A DNA stretch of 64,000 nucleotides from an uncultured Kiloniellaceae bacterium (GCA_947493695.1 CANLSF010000004.1:611564-675563); one strand, 5' to 3'. Shown: positions 9,016 through 18,216, counted from the first letter of the stretch. The notes: generated by a model from the sequence alone, not told the origin. Numbers and translations are program-made.

Positions 9016-9453
9016 TCAACCCAACTTCCCAACGCGCCGCTCATGACGTTCGCCGCCCGGAAAATCTGTTTTAAGGAAAGTCTCCAAACAGGCCTTGGCG
9101 ACATCGACACCGGTCGTACGCGCCCCCAGGGCCAGAACATTCGCGTCATTGTGCTCGCGTGCAAGACGCGCCGTGGTTTCATCATGGCACAGCGCCGCGC
9201 GGACTGACGGGTTTCTGTTCGCAGCAATCGAAATACCTATTCCTGTCCCACAGACAAGAACGCCACGATCCGCCTTACCGAGCTCTATGACTTGCGCCAG
9301 GGCGACGCCAAAGTCGGGATAGTCGACAGATTCAGGACCGTAGGTACCGAGATCCAAGACTGTAAAGCCGGCGGCCTCCAGCTCTTTACCCAAGAGAGTC
9401 TTGAGTTCGTAGCCGGCGTGGTCGGCGGCAATGGCGATCGGTTTCTCGGTCAT
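9016..9453 (-). CDS. rpiB: Ribose-5-phosphate isomerase B
   Basis: Isomerises ribose 5-phosphate and ribulose 5-phosphate, the substrate used by RibB downstream. The 145-residue protein begins MTEKPIAIAADHAGYELK and has VLVCGTGIGISIAANR, with the catalytic cysteine, and HDETTARLAREHNDANVL, all standard RpiB/LacAB motifs. An upstream extension of 26 codons is possible but lacks family similarity. It is the first gene of the leftward run rpiB-glyA-nrdR-rib. Confidence 0.95.
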   Translation of the reverse strand: MTEKPIAIAADHAGYELKTLLGKELEAAGFTVLDLGTYGPESVDYPDFGVALAQVIELGKADRGVLVCGTGIGISIAANRNPSVRAALCHDETTARLAREHNDANVLALGARTTGVDVAKACLETFLKTDFPGGERHERRVGKLG

Positions 9454-9696
9454 GGCTGTTACTAAACCTGAAATCTCTGGAAATCTGCGGCGGTCTGTGG
9501 AACGCGCGCGGACACTAACATAGCAATTCACGCAATGAAAAGTGGCGCAGAGCCCCTAAACGCCACTCAAGTGCAACAATCTATGAACCGCATCCTTTTG
9601 ACCCTGCTGAATGAATTTCCATTGACTCCGGATAGTTGCATTCCCATGAAACAATGAATGAACGCCTCCTCACACCCCTCTGAAATAACTGAATAG

Positions 9697-9725
9697 TTGA
9701 CATTATTTTATTGTTGTGCAAATTT
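9697..9725 (+). promoter_or_regulatory. Candidate mucR promoter, AT-rich
   Basis: A perfect TTGACA occurs about 65 bp before the mucR ATG, followed at 17 bp by a poor -10 (AAATTT). The stretch between is AT-rich (ATTATTTTATTG), the kind of sequence MucR/Ros proteins bind, so autoregulation is possible. The rest of the 313-bp gap between rpiB and mucR shows no gene. Confidence 0.4.
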
Positions 9726-9766
9726 TTCGGGAAAATACAGTATTTCTGAGATCAAACGGAATAAAA

Positions 9767-10210
9767 ATGACTGAAGCTGTAAGCCCACAACTAACTCCCA
9801 TAGACATGCTGCGAATGACGTCCGACGTCGTCGCATCTTACGTACGCAACAATGCAGTCTCCGGCGACGAACTACCGGGGATTATTCAGACCGTTTATGA
9901 GTCACTCACGGATCTGAAAAATGGAACACCCGGCGCAGGAGAAGCCCCAAAACCGGCTGTTTCTTTGAAGAAATCGATCACCCCCGACTACATCGTGTGC
10001 CTTGAGGATGGTAAGAAACTGAAGATGCTGAAACGTTATCTTCGGACGACTCATGGCATGACACCTGAAGAGTATCGGGCGAAATGGGGACTTCCATCTG
10101 ACTACCCGATGGTCGCGCCGAACTACGCTGCGCAACGCTCGGCCTTTGCCAAAAAAATCGGCCTGGGCCGCGGTGCAAAACAAAGCCGCGGACGTGGAAA
10201 GGCAGCCTGA
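9767..10210 (+). CDS. mucR: MucR/Ros-family zinc-finger transcriptional regulator
   Basis: A 147-residue DNA-binding protein. The C-terminal half holds the Ros-type zinc-finger region: DYIVCLEDGKKLKMLKRYL, RTTHGMTPEEYRAKWGLP and SDYPMVAPNYAAQRS, nearly invariant in alphaproteobacterial MucR. The N-terminal half (TPIDMLRMTSDVVASYVRNN) is the oligomerisation part. These proteins act as global H-NS-like silencers and control exopolysaccharide, motility and cell-cycle genes. The frame extends upstream to 9716, but MTEAVSP is the normal beginning. A basic C-terminal tail (KQSRGRGKAA) follows the finger. Confidence 0.92.
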   Translation: MTEAVSPQLTPIDMLRMTSDVVASYVRNNAVSGDELPGIIQTVYESLTDLKNGTPGAGEAPKPAVSLKKSITPDYIVCLEDGKKLKMLKRYLRTTHGMTPEEYRAKWGLPSDYPMVAPNYAAQRSAFAKKIGLGRGAKQSRGRGKAA

Positions 10211-10222
10211 TTGTGACTGGAT

Positions 10223-10245
10223 CGAGACAGCAAGTGGCTGTCTCG
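10223..10245 (+). terminator. Hairpin downstream of mucR
   Basis: A perfect 9-bp stem, CGAGACAGC pairing with GCTGTCTCG around a 5-nt loop, begins 12 bp after the mucR stop. The following bases are pyrimidine-rich (CATCTCTCTTCC) but not a true U-tract, so it is a weak intrinsic terminator at best. Confidence 0.55.
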
Positions 10246-11114
10246 CATCTCTCTTCCCGACGATGAAATCTTAATTAATTATCTGTTTTTATTAATAATT
10301 TTAAGACCTCGCTTTCTTCGTGCGCGACATCAGTCGCCCCGTTTAAGACGCCCCTCTCATGCGAACGCTTCATAGATCGCGGGTTTAAATTCTCCTCACC
10401 TGACCGACCCATCGTAAAATTGAGAAGCGTTACCTGTCTCGTAACACTCAATAGATTGCTCGTGCGATTGATGCATCAGTATTATTGTTCCATTACATAA
10501 TCTTAAGCTCTCATTTTCATGGAACGTCCGGTTTTTTAGGCGTTTTTCGATTTTTCATAACTGGCGCCTCCTCATCATTTTCCCCTAGAACACACACCAG
10601 CTCAGCGAGAGTTTTGCAAATTGAGCCCGTGTGATATGCCTCCTGACAAACGCTATCCAGCCGACTGAACCAGATCTCCGCCCTCTCCGGTAAAGAGGTC
10701 CGGCAGCGAACACTCACACCTCACAAATATGAGGCAAAATAAACAATGATAGGCGTTTAAACGTTTTTATTAACGATTAAACTCAAGTGCATTTTTCCAA
10801 TCTGACGCAGCTTAAAATAGTAGCGCCCTCCGGGAGAGGGTTTCCCGCCCTGATTGTTTATGGCGATCTGTTACCGTCCGTTTGAAGCGATCCCCGCCCG
10901 ACGCAATGGCTGAAGTAATCGCCCGCGCGTAAAATGAGCCTAATGCCGGGAAAACAGCTGAATATAAATAGAAAATGTGAATTCGGCGCCTGCGGCTCGG
11001 TGTAAGTGCAGGTTCTTTTTACGGTGAAATTATTGGGTGTCCATCGCTGTAACCCGCACTGCTGGCCCCAAATCGATCCCTTGGTGGCTGGGGGCCCAAC
11101 ACAAAGTGACTAAG
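10246..11114. other. Gene-poor stretch after mucR
   Basis: About 870 bp without a gene I can support well. It begins with a very AT-rich segment (around 10270-10310, with TTAATTAATTAT) and becomes GC-rich towards 11100. One leftward frame, 10517-10717, is listed separately as doubtful. It could hold promoters or a small RNA; I see no tRNA or known RNA motif. Confidence 0.4.
10517..10717 (-). CDS. Doubtful small protein (66 residues)
   Basis: A GTG-started frame encoding a polar protein with two cysteines in the middle and a basic tail (MKNRKTPKKPDVP). GAGGT touches the GTG directly, too close for a good ribosome site. I recognise no family. It is listed because nothing else explains the stretch; it may be a chance frame. 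Confidence 0.2.
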   Translation of the reverse strand: MSVRCRTSLPERAEIWFSRLDSVCQEAYHTGSICKTLAELVCVLGENDEEAPVMKNRKTPKKPDVP

Positions 11115-11327
11115 CTAAACCAGGGGCCCGCCTGCCCCACTGGACGGCGCCTGAGTTTTGGAGAGAAGGTATTTCAGCTTCCGCAGGGCATTTTGCTGCA
11201 GAACGAATTCGCCAGCGGAGGGCGGGCCGACGATGACGGCCTCCGTCATCGTCGGCGTGTGCATGGCCGAGACCTTGACGTAAGAGCCAACCTGCACGAA
11301 CTCGAGTATGACGTCGGAGTCTTTCAT
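11115..11327 (-). CDS. Small conserved alphaproteobacterial protein (DUF6898-like)
   Basis: A 70-residue protein with the pattern VILEFVQVGSYVKVSAM, EAVIVGPPSAGE and NALRKLKYLL. From memory this fits a small family of unknown function found across Alphaproteobacteria (DUF6898); the assignment has not been checked. The composition is that of a real cytoplasmic beta-rich protein, and AGG lies about 8 nt before the ATG. The longer frame on the other strand (11037-11441) has an arginine-rich, low-order composition typical of an antisense shadow. Function unknown. Confidence 0.6.
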   Translation of the reverse strand: MKDSDVILEFVQVGSYVKVSAMHTPTMTEAVIVGPPSAGEFVLQQNALRKLKYLLSKTQAPSSGAGGPLV

Positions 11328-11712
11328 TTTAAATGCCTGTACAGGAAGGGCTGCGCCAGATCCCTTCCAGATTATAGAGTGGCGCCGGTAAAACTTCTGA
11401 CCGCCCCGAACCGTTTCTTGTGGCCGGGAACAAGGCTCTGACTGTCCACAGCTATTGGCGTTTCATGTTTTGAACTTCACCAGGCGGGAAGTACGCACAT
11501 CTAACCGGTAACTCTAAGATACCGTAACGCCCTGCTGAAAAACCTTCCGAGACGTTCGTAGCGCCCTCGTGACGAGATCGGGCGCGCAATAACGATTTTA
11601 TAAATCATAGTTCCTTCTTGCCACCGCTACAGTTTTGCAGCTGCGCGGCGGACTTTGGTGAGCCCGATACACTCTCGCCGGGGCGCTCACCCGAGGCGAA
11701 GATCGATACCGG
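11328..11712. other. Intergenic stretch without a clear gene
   Basis: I see no convincing coding frame or RNA in this GC-mixed segment between the small DUF6898-like gene and the MarR terminator. It probably holds the promoter of the small gene. Confidence 0.4.
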
Positions 11713-11763
11713 ACAAAAAAAACCACCGTCAAAGGCATCCGAAGACGACTTCGCCGGTGGTTT
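11713..11763 (-). terminator. Rho-independent terminator of the marR transcript
   Basis: Read leftward, ACCACCG pairs with CGGTGGT and is followed at once by a run of eight Ts. The 26-nt loop contains a nested GAAG/CTTC hairpin. It lies about 50 bp after the MarR-family stop and should end the valine-catabolism/marR transcripts. Confidence 0.8.
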
Positions 11764-11815
11764 ATGTTTCGTCTGTGGCAAGGTCCTGCCTGCCCTCAAT
11801 GTCACGCGCGCCTGT

Positions 11816-12289
11816 TCAGGCTGCCGGCGACATTCTGCTCGAATACTGACCAGGAACCGACCAGAACTGCTGCAGGCGTCCAAGGGTCTCGTTGGCGGAG
11901 CGCAGGACTTCATCAGAAAGCTGCGCGCTCTGCAGACCGTTTTCGGCGTGCTGATCGAACAATTGACCCAGCGCCTGACAGATCTTCAGGCCGGTTTCAG
12001 ATGCCCGGACATGGAATGAGCGGCGATCATGCAGCGAGCGTTCCTGGATCAGATAGCCGTTCTCGACCATCTTCTTAACGTTATAGGAAACGTTTGAACC
12101 CAGGTAATAGCCGCGCTGCGTCAGCTCACCGACCGTCAGCTCTTCATCACCGATGTTGAACAAAATCAGGGCCTGAACGTTATTGAGGTCGCGCACACCC
12201 ATTCGGTCCAGTTCGGACTTCACGACTTCAAGGCACTGACGGTGCAGGCGTTCAACCAAGCTAATTGTCTCTAAGTAAGAGGCCTTCAC
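11816..12289 (-). CDS. MarR-family winged-helix regulator (LdtR-like)
   Basis: A 157-residue winged-helix protein. ISLVERLHRQCLEVVKSELDR, NVQALILFNIGDEELTVGEL and TQRGYYLGSNVSYNVKKM form the recognition region, and the wing carries the MarR-typical DRRS (HDRRSFHVR). The block TQRGYYLGSNVSYN resembles the LdtR-type MarR proteins of Rhizobiales, which control L,D-transpeptidase and osmotic-stress genes; that parallel is from memory. It lies 110 bp downstream of the 3-hydroxyisobutyrate dehydrogenase gene, so it may or may not share its transcript. Confidence 0.85.
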   Translation of the reverse strand: MKASYLETISLVERLHRQCLEVVKSELDRMGVRDLNNVQALILFNIGDEELTVGELTQRGYYLGSNVSYNVKKMVENGYLIQERSLHDRRSFHVRASETGLKICQALGQLFDQHAENGLQSAQLSDEVLRSANETLGRLQQFWSVPGQYSSRMSPAA

Positions 12290-12399
12290 GGCAACCTCGC
12301 ATCATGTTGTTCAGGTGGAAGCGATAATCCAGCCCTAATCATGACGTGAGGTTGTTAAAACTTGATTAAGTGGTCGTCGATCGTGGAGCTATACAACTC

Positions 12400-13284
12400 T
12401 TAGGTTTCCTGCAGCATCTTTATAATGGCCGAGTAATCAAGGTCACCACGCCCGGATTTCACAAACATAGTGTAGAGAGCAGACGCCTCTGCCCCAAGCG
12501 GCGTCGGCACGCCGGCCTGATGGGCTGCCCCTTGGGCAAGCCGGAGATCTTTCTGCATCATCGAAGCTGCGAAACCGGGTTTATAGTCGCGGTTTGCGGC
12601 CGAGGTTTCAACCAGACCCGGAACCGGATTGTGGTTCAACATCGCCCAACAGGATCCTGATGAAGTCGAAGAGATCTCCTGAAGTTTCTCCGGCGCGAGC
12701 CCGAGCGTCTCGCCCAGGGTAAAGGCTTCGGAGATGCCAAGCATCGTGATGCCCAAAATCATGTTGTTACAGACCTTGGCGACCTGGCCGTTACCGGCAG
12801 CGCCCGCATGAACGATGTTCCTGCCCATGATCTCGAAGAGTTCTTTGCCACGCGCAAAGGCGGCATCGGGACCGCCGACCATGAAGGTCAGTGTTCCGCC
12901 GTCCGCGCCTGCGACCCCGCCTGAAACCGGCGCGTCGAGCATGGCATGACCGGCGGCAGCCGCAGCCTCATGAACCTCCCGGCAGCTCGCAACGTCAATG
13001 GTCGAGGAATCGATGAAGAGCGTGTCGGGCTCCGCCTGTGCGATCAAACCCTCCTCACCGAGATAGACCGAACGAACGTGCTCGCCTGCCGGCAGCATCG
13101 TGACCACGGCCGCGCTGCCCTTGACCACATCCGCGGCAGAGGAAACCGTCTCGATCCCGTTCGCAGCCGCAATCTCGACTGCGTTGGCTCCCAGATCGAA
13201 ACCCTTCACCCTGTGGCCGGCCTGAACCAGGTTCTTGGCCATGGGTCCGCCCATGTTGCCCAATCCGATAAAACCGATATCCAT
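12400..13284 (-). CDS. mmsB: 3-hydroxyisobutyrate dehydrogenase
   Basis: NAD-dependent oxidation of 3-hydroxyisobutyrate to methylmalonate semialdehyde in valine breakdown. The 294-residue protein starts with the Rossmann motif DIGFIGLGNMGGPMA, has DAPVSGGVAGADGGTL near 117-131 and the catalytic lysine K170 in GNGQVAKVCNN. The frame is open 15 codons upstream, but MDIGFIG is the family start. It follows the 3-hydroxyisobutyryl-CoA hydrolase gene by about 70 bp, which fits the substrate order of the pathway. Confidence 0.93.
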   Translation of the reverse strand: MDIGFIGLGNMGGPMAKNLVQAGHRVKGFDLGANAVEIAAANGIETVSSAADVVKGSAAVVTMLPAGEHVRSVYLGEEGLIAQAEPDTLFIDSSTIDVASCREVHEAAAAAGHAMLDAPVSGGVAGADGGTLTFMVGGPDAAFARGKELFEIMGRNIVHAGAAGNGQVAKVCNNMILGITMLGISEAFTLGETLGLAPEKLQEISSTSSGSCWAMLNHNPVPGLVETSAANRDYKPGFAASMMQKDLRLAQGAAHQAGVPTPLGAEASALYTMFVKSGRGDLDYSAIIKMLQET

Positions 13285-13352
13285 GATCCGCTTAGCTCCC
13301 TGTTTTTTTGTGCCGCTCGGTCCGGGCACAGCGTTTGCCTTGTCTTTCGATC

Positions 13353-14432
13353 CTACGAGAACGTGAGTTCCCGATCACCCCGCGCCACGAAATAGCTCTC
13401 GACCATCTCCCGTGAAACCTCGGCCAGTGTCGCCGGCGCCCATTTCGGCGCATGGTCCTTGTCAATCAGCACCGAACGCACGCCTTCATAAAAATCGCGC
13501 TCTGCCATAAAGGCCTGGCTCATGCGGTATTCCATGATCATAGCATCATCGAAATCCAGGTCGCGTCCCCGGCGCAATTGCTCCAGCGAGACCTTCATCG
13601 AAGCCGGTGAGCGGCTGAGCAAGGTGGCCAGCGTTTCTTTCGCCCAGTCTCCGTCCTCCGCTTCCAACGACGCGATGATCGTCTCAACGCTATCGGCGGA
13701 GAAGATCCGGTCGATCTGGGCCTGCTGCGCCTGGAACGGCGCATCACCCGGCTCTTTGGCGAAGCCGGCGATCACCCGGGCGGCCACCTCCTCGGCGTCA
13801 CCGCTCCAATTCGCTTGCGCAAAAGCCTCTTCAAGCGCCGGCATGTCCACACTCTCAATATAGGCATTGGCGAGTCCGCTGTAGAGACAATCCGCGGGCT
13901 TGATGCGCGCACCGGTCAAGGCGAGATAGCAACCGATTTCCCCCACGAGTTTCGGCAGAAAGTAACTTCCGCCAACGTCCGGAAAAAGACCGATTGCAGT
14001 TTCTGGCATGGCGGCGCGTGTGCGTTCGGTCGCAACCCGGAAGGCCCCGAGGATTGAGACTCCCACGCCACCGCCCATTGTGAAGCCGTCGATCAAGGCG
14101 ATGTAGGGCTTAGGATACTGAAAGATCCGGCGATTCAGGCGGTATTCCTCAAAGAAAAAGTCCGACGACAAGCCCGCAGGCGTCCCGGTTTCCTTCGCGG
14201 CCAAGCCCGCCTTATAGACGTCGATAACGTCGCCTCCGGCGCAGAATGCCCGGCCGCCCGCACCCCGGATCACCACCGCCGAAATACTGTCGTCGGTCTC
14301 CCAGGCCGCAAGCTGCGGGTCCATCAGACGGATCATGTTTAAGGTCAGGGCGTTGAGGGACTTCGGCCGGTTCAGTGTGATAAAGCCAACAGCACCCTGC
14401 TGTTCGAAGAGAACCTCTTCGGTATCGCTCAT
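13353..14432 (-). CDS. 3-hydroxyisobutyryl-CoA hydrolase (enoyl-CoA hydratase family)
   Basis: Crotonase-fold protein of 359 residues. LNRPKSLNALTLNM, GRAFCAGGDV and, most telling, PETAIGLFPDVGGSYFLPKL separate the hydrolase subgroup from ordinary enoyl-CoA hydratases; the Glu and Asp in that block are catalytic in the family. It releases 3-hydroxyisobutyrate for the downstream dehydrogenase. The distal half (MEYRMSQAFM, DFYEGVRSVLIDKDHAPKW) is the usual C-terminal extension of this group. It lies 48 bp behind the acyl-CoA dehydrogenase gene. Confidence 0.92.
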   Translation of the reverse strand: MSDTEEVLFEQQGAVGFITLNRPKSLNALTLNMIRLMDPQLAAWETDDSISAVVIRGAGGRAFCAGGDVIDVYKAGLAAKETGTPAGLSSDFFFEEYRLNRRIFQYPKPYIALIDGFTMGGGVGVSILGAFRVATERTRAAMPETAIGLFPDVGGSYFLPKLVGEIGCYLALTGARIKPADCLYSGLANAYIESVDMPALEEAFAQANWSGDAEEVAARVIAGFAKEPGDAPFQAQQAQIDRIFSADSVETIIASLEAEDGDWAKETLATLLSRSPASMKVSLEQLRRGRDLDFDDAMIMEYRMSQAFMAERDFYEGVRSVLIDKDHAPKWAPATLAEVSREMVESYFVARGDRELTFS

Positions 14433-14480
14433 AGTCGGATATCCTGTAAATTCTGATGTTCGTAGTCGTGGAAGAGATCC

Positions 14481-15620
14481 TCAGTCGGACAGGAGGTGAC
14501 GCGCGGCGATCACCCGCATCACCTCGTTGGTGCCTTCAAGAATCTGATGAACCCGAAGGTCACGCAAAATGCGCTCAATCGGAAAATCCCGAAGATAGCC
14601 ATAACCGCCGTGCAGTTGAAGCGCATCGTTGCAGATGTTGAAACCGGCATCGGTCGCAAAGCGTTTTGCCATGGCGCAAAACGCGGTTTTATCCGCTTCA
14701 TTGTTGTCGAGTTTTTGCGCCGCCTTCTGCACCATCAGACGGGCTGCCTCCAGCTCGGTCGCCATATCCGCCAGTTTGAACTGCAGCGCCTGAAATCCCG
14801 CGAGCGGTTTGCCGAACTGCTTGCGTTCCTTCATGTAGTTCCGCGCCGCTTCCAGAGCCGTGCGCGCGCCGCCCAGCGAACAGGCCGAGATATTCACCCG
14901 TCCGCCATCAAGACCCATCATCGCGATTTTGAAACCATCACCCTCAGCGCCCAACAGATTGGCGGCAGGCACCCGGGCATTCTCGAAGATCACCATGGCC
15001 GTGGGCTGGCTGTTCCAGCCCATCTTCTTCTCCTGCTTGCCGAACGAGAGTCCGGGCGTGTCTTTGGGAACCACCAGCGCCGAGATGCCTTTCGGCCCCT
15101 CGCCCCCCGTTCGGCACATGACCACATAGATATCGCTGCGCCCGCCGCCGGAGATAAAAGCTTTGGTGCCGTTCAGGACGTAGTCGTCCCCATCGCGTTC
15201 CGCGCGCGTCTTCAAAGACGCCGCGTCGGACCCGGCACTCGGTTCGGTCAGGCAGTAACTGGCAAAGTGTTCCATAGAGGTCAGCGGCGGCAGAAACTTC
15301 CGGCGCAGCTCGTCGCCGCCGAAATGATCGATCATCCAGGACGCCATGTTATGGATCGAGATGTAGGCCGCGGTAGAGGTGCAGCCCCGCGCCAGTTCCT
15401 CAAAGATCACCGCCGCATCCAGCCGCGACAAGGCCGAGCCACCGACATCGTCACGCACGTATATACCGCCAAATCCCAGCGCCGCCGCCTTGCGGAGTGT
15501 GTCCTCCGGAAAGTGGCAGTTTTCATCCCATTCCGCGGCGTAGGGCGCCATCTCGTTCCGCGCGAACTCCTGCGCCATATCGCGAAAGGCGCGTTGCTCT
15601 TCGGATAGATCGAACTGCAC
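14481..15620 (-). CDS. Acyl-CoA dehydrogenase, probably isobutyryl-CoA dehydrogenase
   Basis: FAD enzyme of 379 residues. It has [17 protein letters not shown], the flavin-binding KAFISGGG, and [19 protein letters not shown] with [10 protein letters not shown] near the C-terminus, the standard short/branched-chain acyl-CoA dehydrogenase pattern. Its place directly before hydrolase and dehydrogenase genes of valine catabolism points to isobutyryl-CoA as substrate (inference). The start is GTG, with a strong GGGGAGG site 7-8 nt upstream. A 16-bp palindrome lies just upstream. Confidence 0.9.
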   Translation of the reverse strand: MQFDLSEEQRAFRDMAQEFARNEMAPYAAEWDENCHFPEDTLRKAAALGFGGIYVRDDVGGSALSRLDAAVIFEELARGCTSTAAYISIHNMASWMIDHFGGDELRRKFLPPLTSMEHFASYCLTEPSAGSDAASLKTRAERDGDDYVLNGTKAFISGGGRSDIYVVMCRTGGEGPKGISALVVPKDTPGLSFGKQEKKMGWNSQPTAMVIFENARVPAANLLGAEGDGFKIAMMGLDGGRVNISACSLGGARTALEAARNYMKERKQFGKPLAGFQALQFKLADMATELEAARLMVQKAAQKLDNNEADKTAFCAMAKRFATDAGFNICNDALQLHGGYGYLRDFPIERILRDLRVHQILEGTNEVMRVIAARHLLSD

Positions 15621-15632
15621 GAACCTGCCTCC

Positions 15633-15648
15633 CCTAACAACTGTTAGG
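15633..15648. promoter_or_regulatory. 16-bp palindrome before the valine operon
   Basis: CCTAACA-AC-TGTTAGG is a perfect 7-2-7 dyad, 12 bp before the GTG of the acyl-CoA dehydrogenase gene and overlapping its ribosome site region. It looks like an operator for a dimeric repressor, but could also be a small RNA hairpin that masks the ribosome site. Confidence 0.5.
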
Positions 15649-15892
15649 TTTCTTTTAGCGGAGCTCCACGCCGACGTCCATTTGAAAGCCGTATCGCAGC
15701 TGTTTTTTCACAAATTGAGGCTGCGACGCCCCTTCACCGGCCCCCTGATCACATGGTAAGCTCTTCAGGCCGGTCAGGCGGCACCCGATCCGCGGGAAGG
15801 GCCAAGCCCACCTCTTTACGTAACGACCTATACTCGAACCTCTTTTCAGTCTGAGGGCGCGGATACCGGACGGCAATGAAAGGAGGTCGCGC

Positions 15893-17659
15893 ATGCCGAC
15901 CCATACACTCCCCGAAAATCCAAACTTCGAAAATCTGAAAAAGCGGGCGAAAGCGCTGCTGAAATCCGCACGCAGCGGCGAACCGGAAGCCCTGGAGCTT
16001 ATCGGCCCCTACTTCGGCGATCCGAAAGGAATAAGCCTGCAATCAGCGCAGCTTGTATTGGCCCGCGCTTATGGCTTTTCGAGTTGGGCAAAGTTGAAAA
16101 GCGGCATTCAACGGAGGCAAGCAACCCCAGCCGCTTCGGCGTCTATGTTGACCACGGATCAGTTGGCCAATCGCTTCCTGGAACTGGTCACGTTGAACTA
16201 CGGACCTGGTGAGTTAAGCAGTCCCTCGCGTTTCAGAAAGGCGCAGGATCTGCTCTCGGAACACCCCGAAATCAGAAAAGAAAACATCTACACCGCCGCT
16301 GCAATTGGCGATGTCGCAGAGATCGAGCGATGGCTCGCGGATGCTCCGGCGCTCTTGAATCAGAAAGGCGGGTACTTCAACTGGGAGCCTCTGATGTATG
16401 CGGCCTATGCTCGCCTGCCAGGCAGTTCGACGCTGAGTGCGGGCCTGCGGCTGCTGGAGCTTGGGGCTGACCCTAACGCCCATTACATGTGGGGTGGGCA
16501 ATACAGGTTTACGGCCCTCACGGGGGTCTTCGGTCAGGGCGAAGGCGGCCCGATCAATCAACCTGAACATCCCGACTATCGCGCATTCGCCCGCGCACTG
16601 CTTGAACGCGGAGCCGATCCCAACGACAGTCAGGCTGCTTACAACCGCTGCTTCGAGGCGGATAACAGCTGCCTCGAGTTGCTCCTTGGATACGGGTTGA
16701 AGCCTGCGGACCGCAATAACTGGCTGATCCAGGACGGCGAAGATCTGGTCCCCTCCCCCAGCGAAACACTCCACTTCCATCTCATCCAGGCAATTCATCG
16801 TGGCTTCGTCGAGCGCGCCCGCTTGCTGATCGCACACGGGGTGAACCTCGACAAACCTGATGACAGCTACGATACGCGTACCAAAGGCCGGACGCCCTAT
16901 GAAGCCGCCCTTCTGCTGGGTGAAACGGAAATTGCCGATGCTTTGCTCGCAGGTGGGGCCAGCCGATCTGAACTCACGGTGCTGGACCGCCTTCAGGTGG
17001 CCTGCATGGCCGGCGATCTAGCGACCGCGCAACAACTCCTGGACAGCGAGCCGGATCTCGAGCGACTTGCCCAATCGCTGCAGAGCGAACTCCTATGCGA
17101 CGCGGTCAAGCTGGGGAAACGGGATGCCCTAAACACCATGATCGCACTTGGCTTCGATCTCAATGAATCCGAGAGGCGCACGCCTTTGCATGAGGCGGCG
17201 CTCATGGGCGATTACGAGATCGTGGAAACCCTCCTAAAGGCGGGCGCGGACCCAAGCTTGCGTGATCCGGATTACTTCGCGCCGCCAATCGGCTTTGCGC
17301 AACATGCCGGTCACGACCGGGTCGTGAGGCTTCTCGATCAACAGGCCATGGATCTTTTCACTGCCGCTTCACGGGGTAACATCCAACAGCTTGAGACTCA
17401 TCTGACCGACAACCCCACGAGCCTGAACCAGCGCTTCTCCGAGATCCGGCCGAACAAGACGCGGCCTAGCGACAACGATTGGATGACACCGCTGGTTTAT
17501 GCCGCCCTCAACGATCAAACCGAGATGGTCCGGTATCTCCTGGGCAAGGGAGCTGATGCCACAGTGGCCGATGATGCCGGCGGGACCTTACTGACCATCG
17601 CCGAAGAACACTCAGGTCCCGAGACTCTGGATGCGATAAAGGAAGCACTGCGCAGATAG
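15893..17659 (+). CDS. Ankyrin-repeat protein with N-terminal helical domain
   Basis: A 588-residue cytoplasmic protein. Its start, LPENPNFENLKKRAKALLKSA, and SAQLVLARAYGFSSWAKLK are a recurring N-terminal module of bacterial ankyrin proteins. Ankyrin repeats follow through most of the rest, for example EPLMYAAYARLPG, RTPLHEAALMGDYEIVETLL and GADPSLRD, and TPLVYAALNDQTEMVRYLL near the end. No signal peptide. The strong site AAAGGAGG fixes the ATG. Ankyrin arrays bind proteins; the partner cannot be inferred. Confidence 0.88.
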   Translation: MPTHTLPENPNFENLKKRAKALLKSARSGEPEALELIGPYFGDPKGISLQSAQLVLARAYGFSSWAKLKSGIQRRQATPAASASMLTTDQLANRFLELVTLNYGPGELSSPSRFRKAQDLLSEHPEIRKENIYTAAAIGDVAEIERWLADAPALLNQKGGYFNWEPLMYAAYARLPGSSTLSAGLRLLELGADPNAHYMWGGQYRFTALTGVFGQGEGGPINQPEHPDYRAFARALLERGADPNDSQAAYNRCFEADNSCLELLLGYGLKPADRNNWLIQDGEDLVPSPSETLHFHLIQAIHRGFVERARLLIAHGVNLDKPDDSYDTRTKGRTPYEAALLLGETEIADALLAGGASRSELTVLDRLQVACMAGDLATAQQLLDSEPDLERLAQSLQSELLCDAVKLGKRDALNTMIALGFDLNESERRTPLHEAALMGDYEIVETLLKAGADPSLRDPDYFAPPIGFAQHAGHDRVVRLLDQQAMDLFTAASRGNIQQLETHLTDNPTSLNQRFSEIRPNKTRPSDNDWMTPLVYAALNDQTEMVRYLLGKGADATVADDAGGTLLTIAEEHSGPETLDAIKEALRR

Positions 17660-17668
17660 CAGACATCC

Positions 17669-17712
17669 TGATGCGGTCTCGAAACAGGATTCCGGGACCG
17701 CATCAGCGTTTT
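17669..17712 (+). terminator. Terminator after the ankyrin gene
   Basis: TGATGCGGTC pairs with GACCGCATCA (extended by a G-U and a C-G pair) around a short loop, followed by a modest T-run (GTTTTC). It starts 10 bp after the stop codon. Confidence 0.65.
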
Positions 17713-17811
17713 CAGTTAAAGAGAACGAAGCGGCCGTCCCGATAAACGAACAGACGATCGGCTTGAGGTCTCTTGGCCGACACAGACCTCTTCAGGTTCG
17801 GGTGCATAACG

Positions 17812-18189
17812 TCAGGCGCCGTACTTCGCGATCGTATCTCCAAGTTCGCCAATGTTTATGGGCTTCGCCAGCACCGAATTAAAGCCATAAGCCTGGCACT
17901 TGACATGATTTTGCCAATTGACGTCCGCCGTGATGGCGACGATCGGGGTAAGCCGTGGCGGGTCGTGCGGTAATTTGCGGATTGCCTCGCTGGTTTCAGG
18001 TCCGGACGTTCGGGGCATGTGGATGTCCATCAGAATCACAGAATACTCATGCGGCGCACGTAACAGCTTGCGGATGCATTCCGTTCCGTCTTCGGCAGAC
18101 TCACTCTCATGCCCGAGGATTTCGCACATCTCTGACATCATGAAGCGCGTTGCCGGGTCATCTTCAACGACAAGGATTTTTGTTTTCAA
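17812..18189 (-). CDS. Single-domain response regulator (CheY-like)
   Basis: A 125-residue receiver domain with no output domain. The acidic pocket ED at 9-10, phosphoacceptor D55 in VILMDIHMPRTSG, T88 in AITAD and K109 in VLAKPI are all present. The start is TTG with AGGGGA about 6 nt upstream. It lies 27 bp after the histidine kinase gene and is probably its partner, acting through protein contact. The HMPRTSG segment resembles receivers of hybrid kinases. Confidence 0.88.
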   Translation of the reverse strand: MKTKILVVEDDPATRFMMSEMCEILGHESESAEDGTECIRKLLRAPHEYSVILMDIHMPRTSGPETSEAIRKLPHDPPRLTPIVAITADVNWQNHVKCQAYGFNSVLAKPINIGELGDTIAKYGA

Positions 18190-18216
18190 CTTCGTCCCCT
18201 GTTGCGCCGGCCCTAG

